NCBI GenBank assembly: GCA_905235525.1
Contig: CAJOLW010000014.1
Location: 1-64,000 of the forward strand
DNA length: 64,000 nt
Direction of reading: 5' to 3'
Source of the DNA: an uncultured Bacteroidaceae bacterium
GTDB lineage: Bacteria; Bacteroidota; Bacteroidia; Bacteroidales; Bacteroidaceae
In this document: one piece after another, positions 16,443-26,202 of the stretch
Layout of the letters: every line of letters starts with the position of its first letter
Position numbering within the stretch: the first letter of the stretch is position 1
The notes under the pieces: model-generated
The model's input: only the letters and a program-made list of their open reading frames with translations
Databases searched by the model: none
Told to the model about the DNA's origin: nothing
Position numbers and translations under genes: made by a program

Positions 16443-17627
16443 TTACTCCTCGTACTCGAAGTCTTCTAGGTCTTCAATCTCGTCTTCATCAAGATACTCA
16501 ATGTCCTCTTCCTCGGGAATGTCATCGTCGCCCCAGCCTTCATCGTCATCGGCAATATCGTCCATATATGCAAAGGTTTTGGCGGAATGGATGATGGACT
16601 CTTGGGTATTGATCGCAGCGATTTTGTTGCTCTCGCTGTTCATCTCTTGCCAAAGGATATCCTTGAGTTCTTGAAGCCCTTGTTGGGCAACGGAACTGAT
16701 GAAGACTACAGGGATGTCGTCGGGCAGCCCTTCTTTGAGCATCTCCTTGAGTTCCTCGTCTTGTCCAAGGAGGTCACACTTGGTGATGGCAAGCACTCGT
16801 CCCTTGTCGAGCAGGTCTGGGTTGAATTGTGCCAACTCGTTGAGCAGCACATCGTATTCATGGCGAATATCCTCAGTGTCGGCTGGCACCATGAAGAGCA
16901 ACAGAGAGTTGCGTTCGATGTGGCGAAGAAAACGAAGTCCTAAACCACGTCCCTCACTGGCACCTTCGATGATGCCCGGGATGTCGGCAATGACGAAGGA
17001 ACGTCCGTCACGATAGGAAACGATACCGAGCGAAGGTTCGAGTGTGGTGAAGGGGTAGTTGTCAATCTTCGGTTTGGCTGAAGAAATGGCATTGACAAGG
17101 GTGGACTTGCCGGCATTGGGGAAACCGACGAGACCTACATCTGCCAAGAGTTTCAGTTCGAGGATGAAGGTGCGTTCCTGCATCGGCTCACCAGGTTGTG
17201 CATAGCGTGGTGCCTTGTTGGTAGGTGTGGCAAAGTTGAAATTGCCCAAACCACCGCGACCTCCTTTCAAGAGAATCACCTCCTGTTCATGCTCCGTCAC
17301 ATCACAGATGTATTCACCTGTTTCCGCATCATACACCGCTGTACCGCAAGGCACTTCGATGTAAGCATTTGCTCCTTGTTTACCTGTCGATTTGTTCTTG
17401 GAACCATTACCGCCATGCTCTGCTTGAATGTGGCGGTCATAGCGCAGATGGAGCAATGTCCAATAGTTGCGGTTACCACGCAGAATAACGTGTCCACCAC
17501 GACCACCATTGCCTCCATCGGGACCTCCCTTCGGCAGGTATTTCGCACGATGCATATGTGTGGAACCGCGTCCACCACGACCAGAACGGCAATAGATTTT
17601 TACGTAATCAATGAAATTGGAATCCAT
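16443..17627 (-). CDS. obgE: GTPase ObgE
   Basis: The essential ribosome-associated GTPase Obg, 394 residues. The Gly-rich N-terminal Obg fold ([30 protein letters not shown]) is followed by the G domain with P-loop [17 protein letters not shown] and the TKCD specificity motif. The C-terminal 45 residues are almost entirely Asp/Glu with Tyr and Phe, an acidic tail typical of Bacteroidota Obg. It sits between pgeF and adk. An AT-rich palindrome separates it from adk. Confidence 0.97.
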   Translation of the reverse strand: MDSNFIDYVKIYCRSGRGGRGSTHMHRAKYLPKGGPDGGNGGRGGHVILRGNRNYWTLLHLRYDRHIQAEHGGNGSKNKSTGKQGANAYIEVPCGTAVYDAETGEYICDVTEHEQEVILLKGGRGGLGNFNFATPTNKAPRYAQPGEPMQERTFILELKLLADVGLVGFPNAGKSTLVNAISSAKPKIDNYPFTTLEPSLGIVSYRDGRSFVIADIPGIIEGASEGRGLGLRFLRHIERNSLLLFMVPADTEDIRHEYDVLLNELAQFNPDLLDKGRVLAITKCDLLGQDEELKEMLKEGLPDDIPVVFISSVAQQGLQELKDILWQEMNSESNKIAAINTQESIIHSAKTFAYMDDIADDDEGWGDDDIPEEEDIEYLDEDEIEDLEDFEYEE

Positions 17628-17634
17628 AGAAGAA

Positions 17635-17733
17635 GTTAAAAACTAAAAACTAAAAACTAAAAGTGGAAGTTACCTATCCGTCAGGACTAAAGAAACTTCG
17701 ACTTTTAGTTTTTAGTTTTTAACTTTTAGTTTA
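17635..17733. repeat. AAAACTAAAAGT palindromic element, copy 1
   Basis: The arms 17645-17671 and 17694-17720 are 27 nt each with one mismatch. The core AAAACTAAAAGTG and its complement also occur in copies at 22467-22531 and 34342-34440. The element lies between adk and obgE, and its outer edge supplies the last Asn codon and stop of adk (AAC TAA on the minus strand). Confidence 0.8.
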
Positions 17734-18295
17734 TACTATCGAGGAAAGCGAAAATCTCACCCAGCATTTCCTTGGAACCTTTCCATGTGAAAGTGTTGCG
17801 GATGCCTTCCTGTTCGAACCACTTAGAGAGGGGTTCGGTCTGTTTGTGATATACTTCGAAACGCTTCTTGATGGTCTCTTCGTTGTCGTCAGCACGTCCT
17901 TGTTCGATAGCACGGTTGAGCAGACGAGCCAAAAGGGTTTCTTCATCAACGATGAGTTCGATCATGACACCCATGTCGTGCTTACGTTCAGCGAGCATCT
18001 TCTTGAGTGCCTCCGCCTGTGCGATGGTGCGTGGGAAGCCGTCGAAGATGACGCCTTTGCCGGCAGGGAGTGCATCGTAGGTCTTGGCGAGGATGTCAAT
18101 CATCAGTTCATCGGGAATCAGTTGCCCGTTGTCGATGTATCCTTTGGCAATCTTTCCGAGTTCAGTACCGTTTTTAATTTCACTGCGGAGCACATCGCCA
18201 GTGGAGATGTGTCCCATACCATAGCGTGCGACGATTTCGTCGCTGTAGGTGCCTTTGCCAGAACCTGGGGCACCGAAAATGATAATATTCTTCAT
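17726..18295 (-). CDS. adk: Adenylate kinase
   Basis: Converts AMP and ATP to two ADP in the cytoplasm. The 189-residue length marks the short form without a LID zinc domain. Motifs are the P-loop FGAPGSGKGTY, the AMP-binding segment HISTGDVLR, FDGFPRTIAQAEAL and the LID arginines in LLNRAIEQGRADD. It lies between hpt and obgE in a conserved cluster. Its stop codon lies within the palindromic element. Confidence 0.97.
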   Translation of the reverse strand: MKNIIIFGAPGSGKGTYSDEIVARYGMGHISTGDVLRSEIKNGTELGKIAKGYIDNGQLIPDELMIDILAKTYDALPAGKGVIFDGFPRTIAQAEALKKMLAERKHDMGVMIELIVDEETLLARLLNRAIEQGRADDNEETIKKRFEVYHKQTEPLSKWFEQEGIRNTFTWKGSKEMLGEIFAFLDSIN

Positions 18296-18363
18296 TTGTT
18301 GTTTATGTTAGGAAATTTGGTTTTAATAGTTTTAATGGGTGTGATGAGTTGAATGAGGATGGG

Positions 18364-18897
18364 TTACCCCTCTTTTACCACATAGATACTCTTGTAGTTG
18401 CGTCCGACGCCATCATAGTCAAGACCATAGCCAACGATGAACTCGTTTGGAATTTCCATGGCGCAATATTTCACATCGAGTGGTACTCTCAGTTTTCCGG
18501 GTTTCATGAGTAGAACTGCAATTTCCACAGACTTCGCTTCCTTTTCTTTCAGTTTCGGGAGAATGTTGTACATGGTGGTTCCAGTGTCGATGATATCTTC
18601 GACAATGATGACGTCGCGGTCTTTGATGTCGATGGAAAGGCCAATGAGTTCCTTCACCTTGCCTGTGGTGTCCATGCCATCATAAGAGGAGAATTTAGCA
18701 AACTGAATTTCGTGGTCAAAATTGAGTTCACGCACAAGATCAGCAGCAAACATGAAAGCACCATTTAGGATGACAATGAGGATTGGGTTCTTCCCTTTGT
18801 AGTCGGCATTGAGTTTTTCAGCCATAATTGCAACCCTTTCTGCAATTTGTGTATGATGGATGAATGGCTCAAATTGTTTGTCTTTAATCGTTATCAT
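18364..18897 (-). CDS. hpt: Hypoxanthine phosphoribosyltransferase
   Basis: A purine salvage enzyme that joins hypoxanthine or guanine to PRPP. The 177-residue protein contains the PRPP-binding motif VIIVEDIIDTGTTM, the flexible-loop region FAKFSSYDGM and FIVGYGLDYDG near the C-terminus. First gene of hpt-adk-obgE-pgeF, with a -7 box at 18927-18934. Confidence 0.96.
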   Translation of the reverse strand: MITIKDKQFEPFIHHTQIAERVAIMAEKLNADYKGKNPILIVILNGAFMFAADLVRELNFDHEIQFAKFSSYDGMDTTGKVKELIGLSIDIKDRDVIIVEDIIDTGTTMYNILPKLKEKEAKSVEIAVLLMKPGKLRVPLDVKYCAMEIPNEFIVGYGLDYDGVGRNYKSIYVVKEG

Positions 18898-18926
18898 TGT
18901 TGATGTATGAAATCCTGATTTGACTG

Positions 18927-18934
18927 CAAAGTTA
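18927..18934 (-). promoter_or_regulatory. -7 box (TAACTTTG) for hpt operon
   Basis: TAACTTTG on the minus strand, 30 nt before the hpt start. It probably drives hpt-adk-obgE-pgeF. Confidence 0.65.
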
Positions 18935-19040
18935 CATAGAAAATCCCTATTTTAGGGTAAATTTGGCGATAATAACGTAAAAAACGTCACTTCAAGTGTT
19001 ATTTTATCTGTTTTTAGTCGTTTTTTTATTATCAATTCAC

Positions 19041-19048
19041 TATTTTTG
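19041..19048 (+). promoter_or_regulatory. -7 box (TATTTTTG) for nnr
   Basis: TATTTTTG, 51 nt before the nnr start codon, divergent from the hpt promoter. Confidence 0.45.
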
Positions 19049-19098
19049 CACAATCAAGAAGCTTATCTCCATTAAGCAAATCATCAGAACTTTGAATT

Positions 19099-20661
19099 AT
19101 GAAGATTCTTTCCTCTACACAGTTAAAGATTGTAGATGCATATACCATAGAGCATGAGCCAGTCAGTTCCACCAACTTGATGGAACGTGCTTCTCGTGCT
19201 GTTGCAGACAAGATACGTTCACGGTGGTCTATTGACACTCCCATCAAGATATTTGCAGGCCCTGGCAATAACGGTGGTGATGCCTTGGCAATTGCCCGTA
19301 TGTTGGGTGAGACGAATTATAAGGTGTATGTTTATCTTTTCAATACGGCTGACAACCTTTCCCCCGATTGCCAAATCAATAAGCAGCGGTTGATCGACTT
19401 TCAGAATGTGAAGCAGAATATGTTGGGGGTGCGCAATGTCGAGTTGGTGGAGGTGACATCTCAGTTCACCCCTCCCAAGTTGGAGGAAGGAGATTTGGTG
19501 GTTGACGGCTTGTTTGGCACAGGACTTTCCCGTCCACTAAATGGCGGATTTGCATCGGTGGTGAAATATATCAACGCATCGCCAGCCACGGTGGTTTCCA
19601 TTGATGTGCCATCAGGCTTGATGTGTGAAGACAACACCTACAATGTAATGAACCACATTGTCAAGGCTAATTTCACTTATACGATTCAATATCCGAAGTT
19701 GGCGTTTTTCTTTGCAGAGAATGAACAATATGTGGGAGAATGGGAGGTGCTGGACATTGGCATAGTCGATCCTGGCACGGAAGAAACGCAGACGCCTTAT
19801 CACTTCACGGCGCGGAAAGACATTCTGCCGATGCTCAAGATGCGTTCTAAGTTTGCCCATAAGGGTTCGGTGGGGCATGCCTTGCTTATTGCCGGAAAAA
19901 AAGGTATGGCTGGCGCAGCCATCTTGGGTGCGAGGGCATGTATGCGTAGTGGAGTGGGGAAGTTGACCATTCGCACCCCTGAGTGTAATGTCCGTAGTTT
20001 GCATACAGCAGTTCCTGAGGCAATACTTAACATTGATGTGGATGCCAACTGTTTTAGCCAGTCTTTTGATACAAGTGAATATGATGCCATGGCAATAGGT
20101 CCGGGCATTGGCACCTCCTCTTATACAGTGCAGGCATTCATTGAACAGGTCAGCATGACGAAGTGCCCTATGGTGATTGATGCCGATGCACTCAGAATCA
20201 TCGGTTCTCATCGTGGTTGGATTTCTCAATTGCCACGTCACTGCATCTTGACGCCTCACAAGAAGGAATTGTTTGGTTTGATTAGCACGACACGCAATTC
20301 ATATGAAGAATTGGAGCGGACACGTGAGTTGGCTGTACGTCAGCAGATTTATATTTTGATTAAGGGGGCTTACTCAGCCATTGTCACTCCTGAAGGTAAT
20401 GTGTTCTTCAATTCGACAGGTAATCCGGGCATGGCGACAGCAGGTGCTGGCGATGTGTTGACAGGTATCATTCTTGCGTTGCTTGCCCAATCCTATGTGC
20501 CAGAAGTGGCAGTGCGAATGGGTGTTTATCTGCATGGATTAGCAGGTGACTTGGCAGCGGAAGACCTCTGTTATGAAGGAATGATTTCGTCAGATCTTGT
20601 GGATTATCTGCCCAAGGCTTATAAAGTGCTGTGGGAAGATCGATGTCCGGTGAGAAAATAA
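19099..20661 (+). CDS. nnr: Bifunctional NAD(P)H-hydrate epimerase / ADP-dependent dehydratase
   Basis: A 520-residue metabolite-repair enzyme that restores damaged NADH and NADPH hydrates. The N-terminal YjeF_N epimerase half carries AGPGNNGGDALAIARML and VVDGLFGTGLSR. The C-terminal ribokinase-like dehydratase half carries GSVGHALLIAGKKGM, AIGPGIGTSS and GNPGMATAGAGDVLTGI. The start at 19099 gives the normal family N-terminus (MKILSSTQLKIVDAYTIE). The DUF4831 gene follows after 10 nt. Confidence 0.95.
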   Translation: MKILSSTQLKIVDAYTIEHEPVSSTNLMERASRAVADKIRSRWSIDTPIKIFAGPGNNGGDALAIARMLGETNYKVYVYLFNTADNLSPDCQINKQRLIDFQNVKQNMLGVRNVELVEVTSQFTPPKLEEGDLVVDGLFGTGLSRPLNGGFASVVKYINASPATVVSIDVPSGLMCEDNTYNVMNHIVKANFTYTIQYPKLAFFFAENEQYVGEWEVLDIGIVDPGTEETQTPYHFTARKDILPMLKMRSKFAHKGSVGHALLIAGKKGMAGAAILGARACMRSGVGKLTIRTPECNVRSLHTAVPEAILNIDVDANCFSQSFDTSEYDAMAIGPGIGTSSYTVQAFIEQVSMTKCPMVIDADALRIIGSHRGWISQLPRHCILTPHKKELFGLISTTRNSYEELERTRELAVRQQIYILIKGAYSAIVTPEGNVFFNSTGNPGMATAGAGDVLTGIILALLAQSYVPEVAVRMGVYLHGLAGDLAAEDLCYEGMISSDLVDYLPKAYKVLWEDRCPVRK

Positions 20662-20671
20662 TTAGAAAGGA

Positions 20672-21721
20672 ATGAAAAAAAACATTATCATCGCCTTGAC
20701 TTGGTGTATGTCGCTTGTGGCTGTTGCTCAAACGCAGGTGACGGATTTTAATCCAGGCATTGCAGCCAATGGTGTGAATTACGCGTTGCCTAAGACTTTG
20801 CTGAAAGTGGATGCTTCTGCCACAAAAGTCGTTTATACGCCTGGCGAATTTGCCAAATATGCAGAACGCTATCTTCATATCGGTGGGGTGAATGTTGAGC
20901 CTTCCACAACATGGAATGTGACATCTCTGACGGTCTATCAGGAGGGTGTGCCCGACACGGCTAAAATTTACACGGTGAAGTTGAAGGACAAGACGATAGC
21001 ACCGATGGTACAATTGACCAATAGTGGTATTTTGTTGGCGGTGAACACTCATTCAGAGCAGGAAGAGTGTGTTTTTCCAGACACACGAACAACCCGACAT
21101 AAACTGGAAGCGCGTCAGTATCTTACGGAGGAAATTTTGTCAGCCACATCTACTGCAAAGATGGCGGAACTAACTGCACAGGAGATTCTTGATATTCGTG
21201 AGAGCAAGAATGCCATCAAACGGGGGCAGGTGGAATCTATGCCCAAGGATGGTGCATCGCTCAAGATTGTGCTGGATGAATTGAATACCCAGGAGGAGGC
21301 ACTCACGCAACTCTTCACAGGTTATGTTGATACCACTTTTGTGACAAAATCCTTTGCTGTCATGCCGGACGGGGATCTTGACAAGCACGTGCTGTTCAGA
21401 TTTTCTCGGAAGTTAGGATTTGTAGATGCTGATGACTTGGCTGGCGACCCCTATTCCCTCTCAGTGAAAGACTTGCATACGGTTGTTTTTCCTGATGAGA
21501 AGGAGGCTGCAAAAAGAAAAATTGACGGATTAGTGTACAATATGCCCAGCATGGCAAACGTTATTATTAGTACGATACAAGGTACGGTGTATGAACAAGA
21601 TATGCCCTTTGCGCAGTTCGGCACCATCGATACGCTCAGCCCCACACTTTTCAACAAGGGGGCGACCACTAAGTTGACACTTCATCCGGCCACGGGTGGT
21701 ATCTTGCATTTGGAACAATAG
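20672..21721 (+). CDS. DUF4831 family exported protein
   Basis: A 349-residue protein with a signal peptide (MKKNIIIALTWCMSLVAVAQ) and the DUF4831 blocks GVNYALPKTLLKVD, TPGEFAKYAERYL and the C-terminal TLHPATGGILHLEQ. The family occurs widely in Bacteroidota, has no assigned function, and is presumably periplasmic. The gene is 10 nt behind nnr and so probably co-transcribed. Confidence 0.85.
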   Translation: MKKNIIIALTWCMSLVAVAQTQVTDFNPGIAANGVNYALPKTLLKVDASATKVVYTPGEFAKYAERYLHIGGVNVEPSTTWNVTSLTVYQEGVPDTAKIYTVKLKDKTIAPMVQLTNSGILLAVNTHSEQEECVFPDTRTTRHKLEARQYLTEEILSATSTAKMAELTAQEILDIRESKNAIKRGQVESMPKDGASLKIVLDELNTQEEALTQLFTGYVDTTFVTKSFAVMPDGDLDKHVLFRFSRKLGFVDADDLAGDPYSLSVKDLHTVVFPDEKEAAKRKIDGLVYNMPSMANVIISTIQGTVYEQDMPFAQFGTIDTLSPTLFNKGATTKLTLHPATGGILHLEQ

Positions 21722-21778
21722 AGGAGTAAACTTCTACAATTTAATAACTTTTTTATAAACCCTAAAAACATCAAAAAC

Positions 21779-22450
21779 ATGAAAAAGTATTTAGCAGAAA
21801 TGGTGGGAACGATGGTTCTTACACTTCTTGGTTGCGGTACAGCCGTATCGCTTAATTGTGGTTCTGACACAGCATCAGTAGTTGGTACAGCAGTTGCTTT
21901 TGGTTTGGCTGTTGTGGCAATGGCTTACACCATTGGAGGTATCTCAGGTTGCCATATCAATCCAGCCATCACACTGGGGTGTCTTATCTCAAAGCGTATC
22001 AGTGGTAAGGATGCTGGTATGTACATCATCTTCCAAGTAATTGGTGCCATCATTGGTGCTGCCATTCTGTTTGCCTTGACTTCTAACGATATGGCTCAGG
22101 CTGGCGGTACACTTACGGGTGCTAACAGTTGTGGTGACCACGGCGTAGTGGTAGGTCTCATTGCTGAAATAGTCCTCACTTGCATCTTCGTGCTTGTAGT
22201 GCTTGGCACCACTGATGCCAAGAAAGGTGCAGGCAACTTTGCAGGTCTTGCCATTGGTCTCTCACTTATTCTCATCCATCTTGTAGGCATTCACTACACT
22301 GGCACTTCTGTGAACCCTGCACGTTCTATCGGTCCTGCTATTTTCGAAGGTGGTCAGGCACTTAGCGACCTTTGGGTGTTCATCGTTGGTCCATTCGTAG
22401 GCGCAGCCATCGCTGCTGGAATCTGGAAGATTATCGGTGAAGAGAAATAA
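21779..22450 (+). CDS. aqpZ: Aquaporin (MIP family channel)
   Basis: A 223-residue inner-membrane channel with six hydrophobic spans and both NPA loops: HINPAITLG and SVNPARSIGPAI. His-173-like and Arg residues around the second NPA (LVGIHYTGTSVNPAR) fit the narrow selectivity filter of water-specific AqpZ rather than a glycerol facilitator. The gene stands alone downstream of DUF4831. Confidence 0.93.
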   Translation: MKKYLAEMVGTMVLTLLGCGTAVSLNCGSDTASVVGTAVAFGLAVVAMAYTIGGISGCHINPAITLGCLISKRISGKDAGMYIIFQVIGAIIGAAILFALTSNDMAQAGGTLTGANSCGDHGVVVGLIAEIVLTCIFVLVVLGTTDAKKGAGNFAGLAIGLSLILIHLVGIHYTGTSVNPARSIGPAIFEGGQALSDLWVFIVGPFVGAAIAAGIWKIIGEEK

Positions 22451-22466
22451 GGTTAAAAATTGAAAG

Positions 22467-22531
22467 TTAAAAACTAAAAGTGAAAGTTACTTGCCATTTG
22501 ATGGTCGGTAACTTTCACTTTTAGTTTTTAA
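22467..22531. repeat. AAAACTAAAAGT palindromic element, copy 2
   Basis: Perfect 24-bp arms at 22467-22490 and 22508-22531 with a 17-nt loop. It sits between the convergent aquaporin and beta-repeat genes, where it could end both transcripts. Confidence 0.85.
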
Positions 22532-22540
22532 ATGATAATT

Positions 22541-22954
22541 TTAGACTTTATTTCTTGAAGAAATCGAAGAAGAAGAATACGAGCGAACGGGAACGCCTTT
22601 GGCGTATCCGATGCACGAGTTGCTGCTGTTCCTTACGGTTCCGTCAGATTCAATCTTCCCAATTGTAGAGTTGCTTCCGTTTCTTACAGTTCCATTGCTT
22701 TCCACTTTCCCGATGCTGGAATTGCTGGCATTGCGGATGGTGCCGTCAGACTCAATCTTGCCAATGCTGGCGTTGCTTGAGTTGCGGATGGTGCCGTCGC
22801 GCTCAATCTTACCAATGCATGAGTTGCTGCTGTTTCTTACCGTGCCATCCGACTCAATCTTTCCAATGGCCGAATTGCTGCTGTTTCTTAAGTCTTGAGC
22901 ATTCATTGACAATGTGGTCATGCCCAATGCCAATAACAAAAGTAATTTTTTCAT
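22541..22954 (-). CDS. Secreted short-repeat beta protein (17-residue repeats)
   Basis: A 137-residue protein with a signal peptide (MKKLLLLLALGMTTLSMNAQ) followed by five nearly identical 17-residue repeats of the form RNSSNSxIGKIESDGTV and a partial sixth, then a short Ser-rich tail. The Asp-Gly turn and alternating Ile/Val pattern suggest a small beta-solenoid or closed beta-flower-type fold. No catalytic residues are evident. The function is unknown; surface-exposed or periplasmic binding is possible. ATG at 22954 is preferred to the upstream in-frame TTG. Confidence 0.75.
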   Translation of the reverse strand: MKKLLLLLALGMTTLSMNAQDLRNSSNSAIGKIESDGTVRNSSNSCIGKIERDGTIRNSSNASIGKIESDGTIRNASNSSIGKVESNGTVRNGSNSTIGKIESDGTVRNSSNSCIGYAKGVPVRSYSSSSISSRNKV

Positions 22955-22985
22955 AAACAATCCTTCTTTTTAGGTTTTGATGCGG

Positions 22986-22993
22986 CAAAGGTA
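22986..22993 (-). promoter_or_regulatory. -7 box (TACCTTTG) for the beta-repeat gene
   Basis: TACCTTTG on the minus strand, 32 nt before the ATG at 22954. It lies only 12 bp from the oppositely oriented -7 box at 23006-23013. Confidence 0.6.
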
Positions 22994-23005
22994 AGAAAAA
23001 AGCCG

Positions 23006-23013
23006 TAACTTTG
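23006..23013 (+). promoter_or_regulatory. -7 box (TAACTTTG) for the MFS gene
   Basis: TAACTTTG ends 9 nt before the ATG at 23023, so the transcript would be almost leaderless. Confidence 0.55.
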
Positions 23014-23022
23014 CAAAGATTT

Positions 23023-24201
23023 ATGGAAAAAGATAAACTTTGGAATGCAAATTATGTGAAAGTATGGTGTGCTAACTTCATGATATTCTTTTCGTTCATG
23101 GTGGTCACACCCTTGCTTCCGCTATATCTGAGTGAAACTTATCAGGCTGATAAAGACACGATTGGATTTGTGCTGTCAGGCTATACATTGACGGCTTTGT
23201 TGGCACGTCCTATCGCAGGGTATTTAGTGGATAGTTTTTCTCGGAAAGTGGTGTTGCTGACATGCTATTTCTTGTTCTTTGCTTTGTTTGCAGGGTATCT
23301 GATTGCAGGTACGATGACGCTTTTTGCCATCATCAGAACAGCACATGGAGCACCGATGGGAGCGGTCACTGTGGCAAATAGCACAAGTGCGATTGATGTG
23401 CTGCCATCGTCAAGAAGGGCGGAGGGCATCGGGTACTATGGTTTGTCGAACAACCTCGCCACCAGCATGGCGCCTACGGTGGGATTGATGATTTATGATT
23501 CCATCGGTGACTACAATATCATTTTCTTGATAGCCTTGTGTGCGGCGGGTGTCGGACTTGCCATCAATGCAACGGTGCATTTTCCAACCAAGGAGATAGT
23601 GCCGAACAAAGACCCGCTTTCCTTTGATCGCTTCTTCCTCGTGAAAGGTTGGAGCGAAGGCTTGGTGATGGTGTGTGTCGGTTTGTCATACGGAGTACTT
23701 GCCACTTATCTTGCCATTTATGGAAAGGAAGAATTGGGCATGACGGCTGGTACGGGCGCATGGTTCGCCGTGTTGTGTACGGGTTTGATTCTCTCGCGTC
23801 TGATTGGTGCTCGTTCTTTACGGAAAGGGAAGGTGGTGGAGAATGTGAATCATGGCATCCTCATCAGTGTATTTGGCTATCTACTTTTTGCTTTGTTGAA
23901 GAATCCGATAGGGTATTATGGTGCAGCCATTATCATCGGATTGGGTAATGGTCACATTTGGCCAGGCATGCAGACGATGTTTATTAATTTGGCACCTAAT
24001 AACAAGCGGGGTACGGCTAACTCCTCACAACTGACATGTTGGGACATCGGCACGGGATTGGGTGTCGTGTTTGGCGGTATGGCGATTCATCATACAGGCT
24101 ACTCGGCTGCTTTCTGGTTCGCATTTGTGGTCAATCTTTTGGGTGTCCTCTTCTATTTTATATATGTGAAGAATCACTTCAAGAGAAACCGGTTGCGCTG
24201 A
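23023..24201 (+). CDS. Major facilitator superfamily transporter
   Basis: A 392-residue inner-membrane protein with about 12 hydrophobic spans. The motif-A-like segment GYLVDSFSRKVV after span 2 and the TAHGAPMGAVTVANSTSAIDVLP segment place it in the MFS drug/sugar efflux group (YwoG/AraJ-like). The substrate is unknown. ATG at 23023 is chosen because the in-frame TTG at 23011 lies inside the promoter -7 box. It ends 18 nt before GTAC-repeat copy B. Confidence 0.87.
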   Translation: MEKDKLWNANYVKVWCANFMIFFSFMVVTPLLPLYLSETYQADKDTIGFVLSGYTLTALLARPIAGYLVDSFSRKVVLLTCYFLFFALFAGYLIAGTMTLFAIIRTAHGAPMGAVTVANSTSAIDVLPSSRRAEGIGYYGLSNNLATSMAPTVGLMIYDSIGDYNIIFLIALCAAGVGLAINATVHFPTKEIVPNKDPLSFDRFFLVKGWSEGLVMVCVGLSYGVLATYLAIYGKEELGMTAGTGAWFAVLCTGLILSRLIGARSLRKGKVVENVNHGILISVFGYLLFALLKNPIGYYGAAIIIGLGNGHIWPGMQTMFINLAPNNKRGTANSSQLTCWDIGTGLGVVFGGMAIHHTGYSAAFWFAFVVNLLGVLFYFIYVKNHFKRNRLR

Positions 24202-24219
24202 CCATCTGGGAGGGTAATA

Positions 24220-24294
24220 AAGAACCGTACCCCTCGACTACGACAAGCCGTACCCCTCGGGTACGCCCCATCGTAGTCGAGGGGTACGGTTCTT
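24220..24294. repeat. GTACCCCTCG palindromic repeat, copy B
   Basis: Perfect 24-bp arms at 24220-24243 and 24271-24294 flank an inner hairpin CGTACCC-CTC-GGGTACG (24249-24265). The core matches copy A at 6306-6377, but the outermost base pairs differ in both arms together. It lies between the convergent MFS and rubrerythrin genes and probably also ends their transcripts. Confidence 0.88.
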
Positions 24295-24315
24295 GTTGTA
24301 TAGGAGTGGAGATAT

Positions 24316-24855
24316 TTAGTAATTCTCCTTCTTCAGTTCAAAGTAAGCCTGTGGGTGGTTGCATACAGGGCAAACCTCTGGCGCTTCTTTGCCGACGTGG
24401 ATGTGTCCACAATTGCGGCACTGCCAGATGCAGTCCCCATCGCGCGAGAAGACAATCTTCTGCTCGATGTTCTCGAAGAGTTTCTTATACTTCTCCTCAT
24501 GCACTTTCTCGATGGCAGCAACGCCTTCGAAGAGGTCGGCAATCTCGTCGAACCCTTCTTCGCGGGCTTCTTTTGCCATGCGTGGATACATGTCAGTCCA
24601 TTCGTCGTTTTCACCTTGTGCTGCATCCTTCAAGTTGTCGAGTGTAGAACTGATGCCGTGGATGAGTTTGAACCAGAGTTTGGCATGCTCTTTCTCCTGA
24701 TTGGCTGTTTCGGTGAAGAGTTCGGAAATCTGTTCAAATCCCTCCTTCTTAGCCTTGGATGCGTAGTAGGTGTACTTGTTGCGTGCTTGTGATTCGCCAG
24801 CGAACGCTGCCCATAGGTTCGCTTCTGTCTTTGTGCCTTTCAAATCTTTACTCAT
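24316..24855 (-). CDS. rbr: Rubrerythrin
   Basis: A 179-residue peroxide-scavenging diiron protein. The N-terminal ferritin-like four-helix domain has the paired Glu and ExxH motifs (AAFAGESQARNKYTYYA, ANQEKEHAKLW, AAIEKVHEEKY). The C-terminal rubredoxin domain has two CxxC pairs (WQCRNCGHIH, CPVCNHPQ). It reduces hydrogen peroxide in the cytoplasm of anaerobes. ATG at 24855 gives the usual start (MSKDLKGTKTEANL). Confidence 0.95.
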   Translation of the reverse strand: MSKDLKGTKTEANLWAAFAGESQARNKYTYYASKAKKEGFEQISELFTETANQEKEHAKLWFKLIHGISSTLDNLKDAAQGENDEWTDMYPRMAKEAREEGFDEIADLFEGVAAIEKVHEEKYKKLFENIEQKIVFSRDGDCIWQCRNCGHIHVGKEAPEVCPVCNHPQAYFELKKENY

Positions 24856-24887
24856 AGTTTTTCTTTTGTTGTTTGGTTGATAAAAAA

Positions 24888-24953
24888 ACACCATGCATCA
24901 TGCTATTGGGCTTGCGGTTTAGCGTTCGCCTCGTGATACATGATGCATGGTGT
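24888..24953 (-). terminator. Intrinsic terminator between acetylesterase and rubrerythrin genes
   Basis: A 15-bp perfect stem (24888-24902 with 24939-24953). On the minus strand it is followed by TTTTTTTA, so it ends the esterase-like transcript before rubrerythrin. Confidence 0.8.
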
Positions 24954-24966
24954 ATCGAATTGTATT

Positions 24967-26016
<1,050 letters not shown>

Positions 26017-26144
26017 TTAGGAGTTGGAAGTTTTTTTATCGGGTTAGGTTGATTATTTTCTTTTTTTTGCCCTTTTTGAGGGCAGAGGTAACGAAAACGA
26101 AAGCATAGGTAACATACTATAAAGGTTTTTCGGCTAAAAAGCGA

Positions 26145-26152
26145 TACCTTTG
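26145..26152 (+). promoter_or_regulatory. -7 box (TACCTTTG) for the GH43 gene
   Basis: TACCTTTG, 51 nt before the ATG at 26203. Confidence 0.6.
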
Positions 26153-26202
26153 CAGACAAAATAAAACATAAAACCAAGACCAAAACTAATCCAAAACTAT
26201 CA

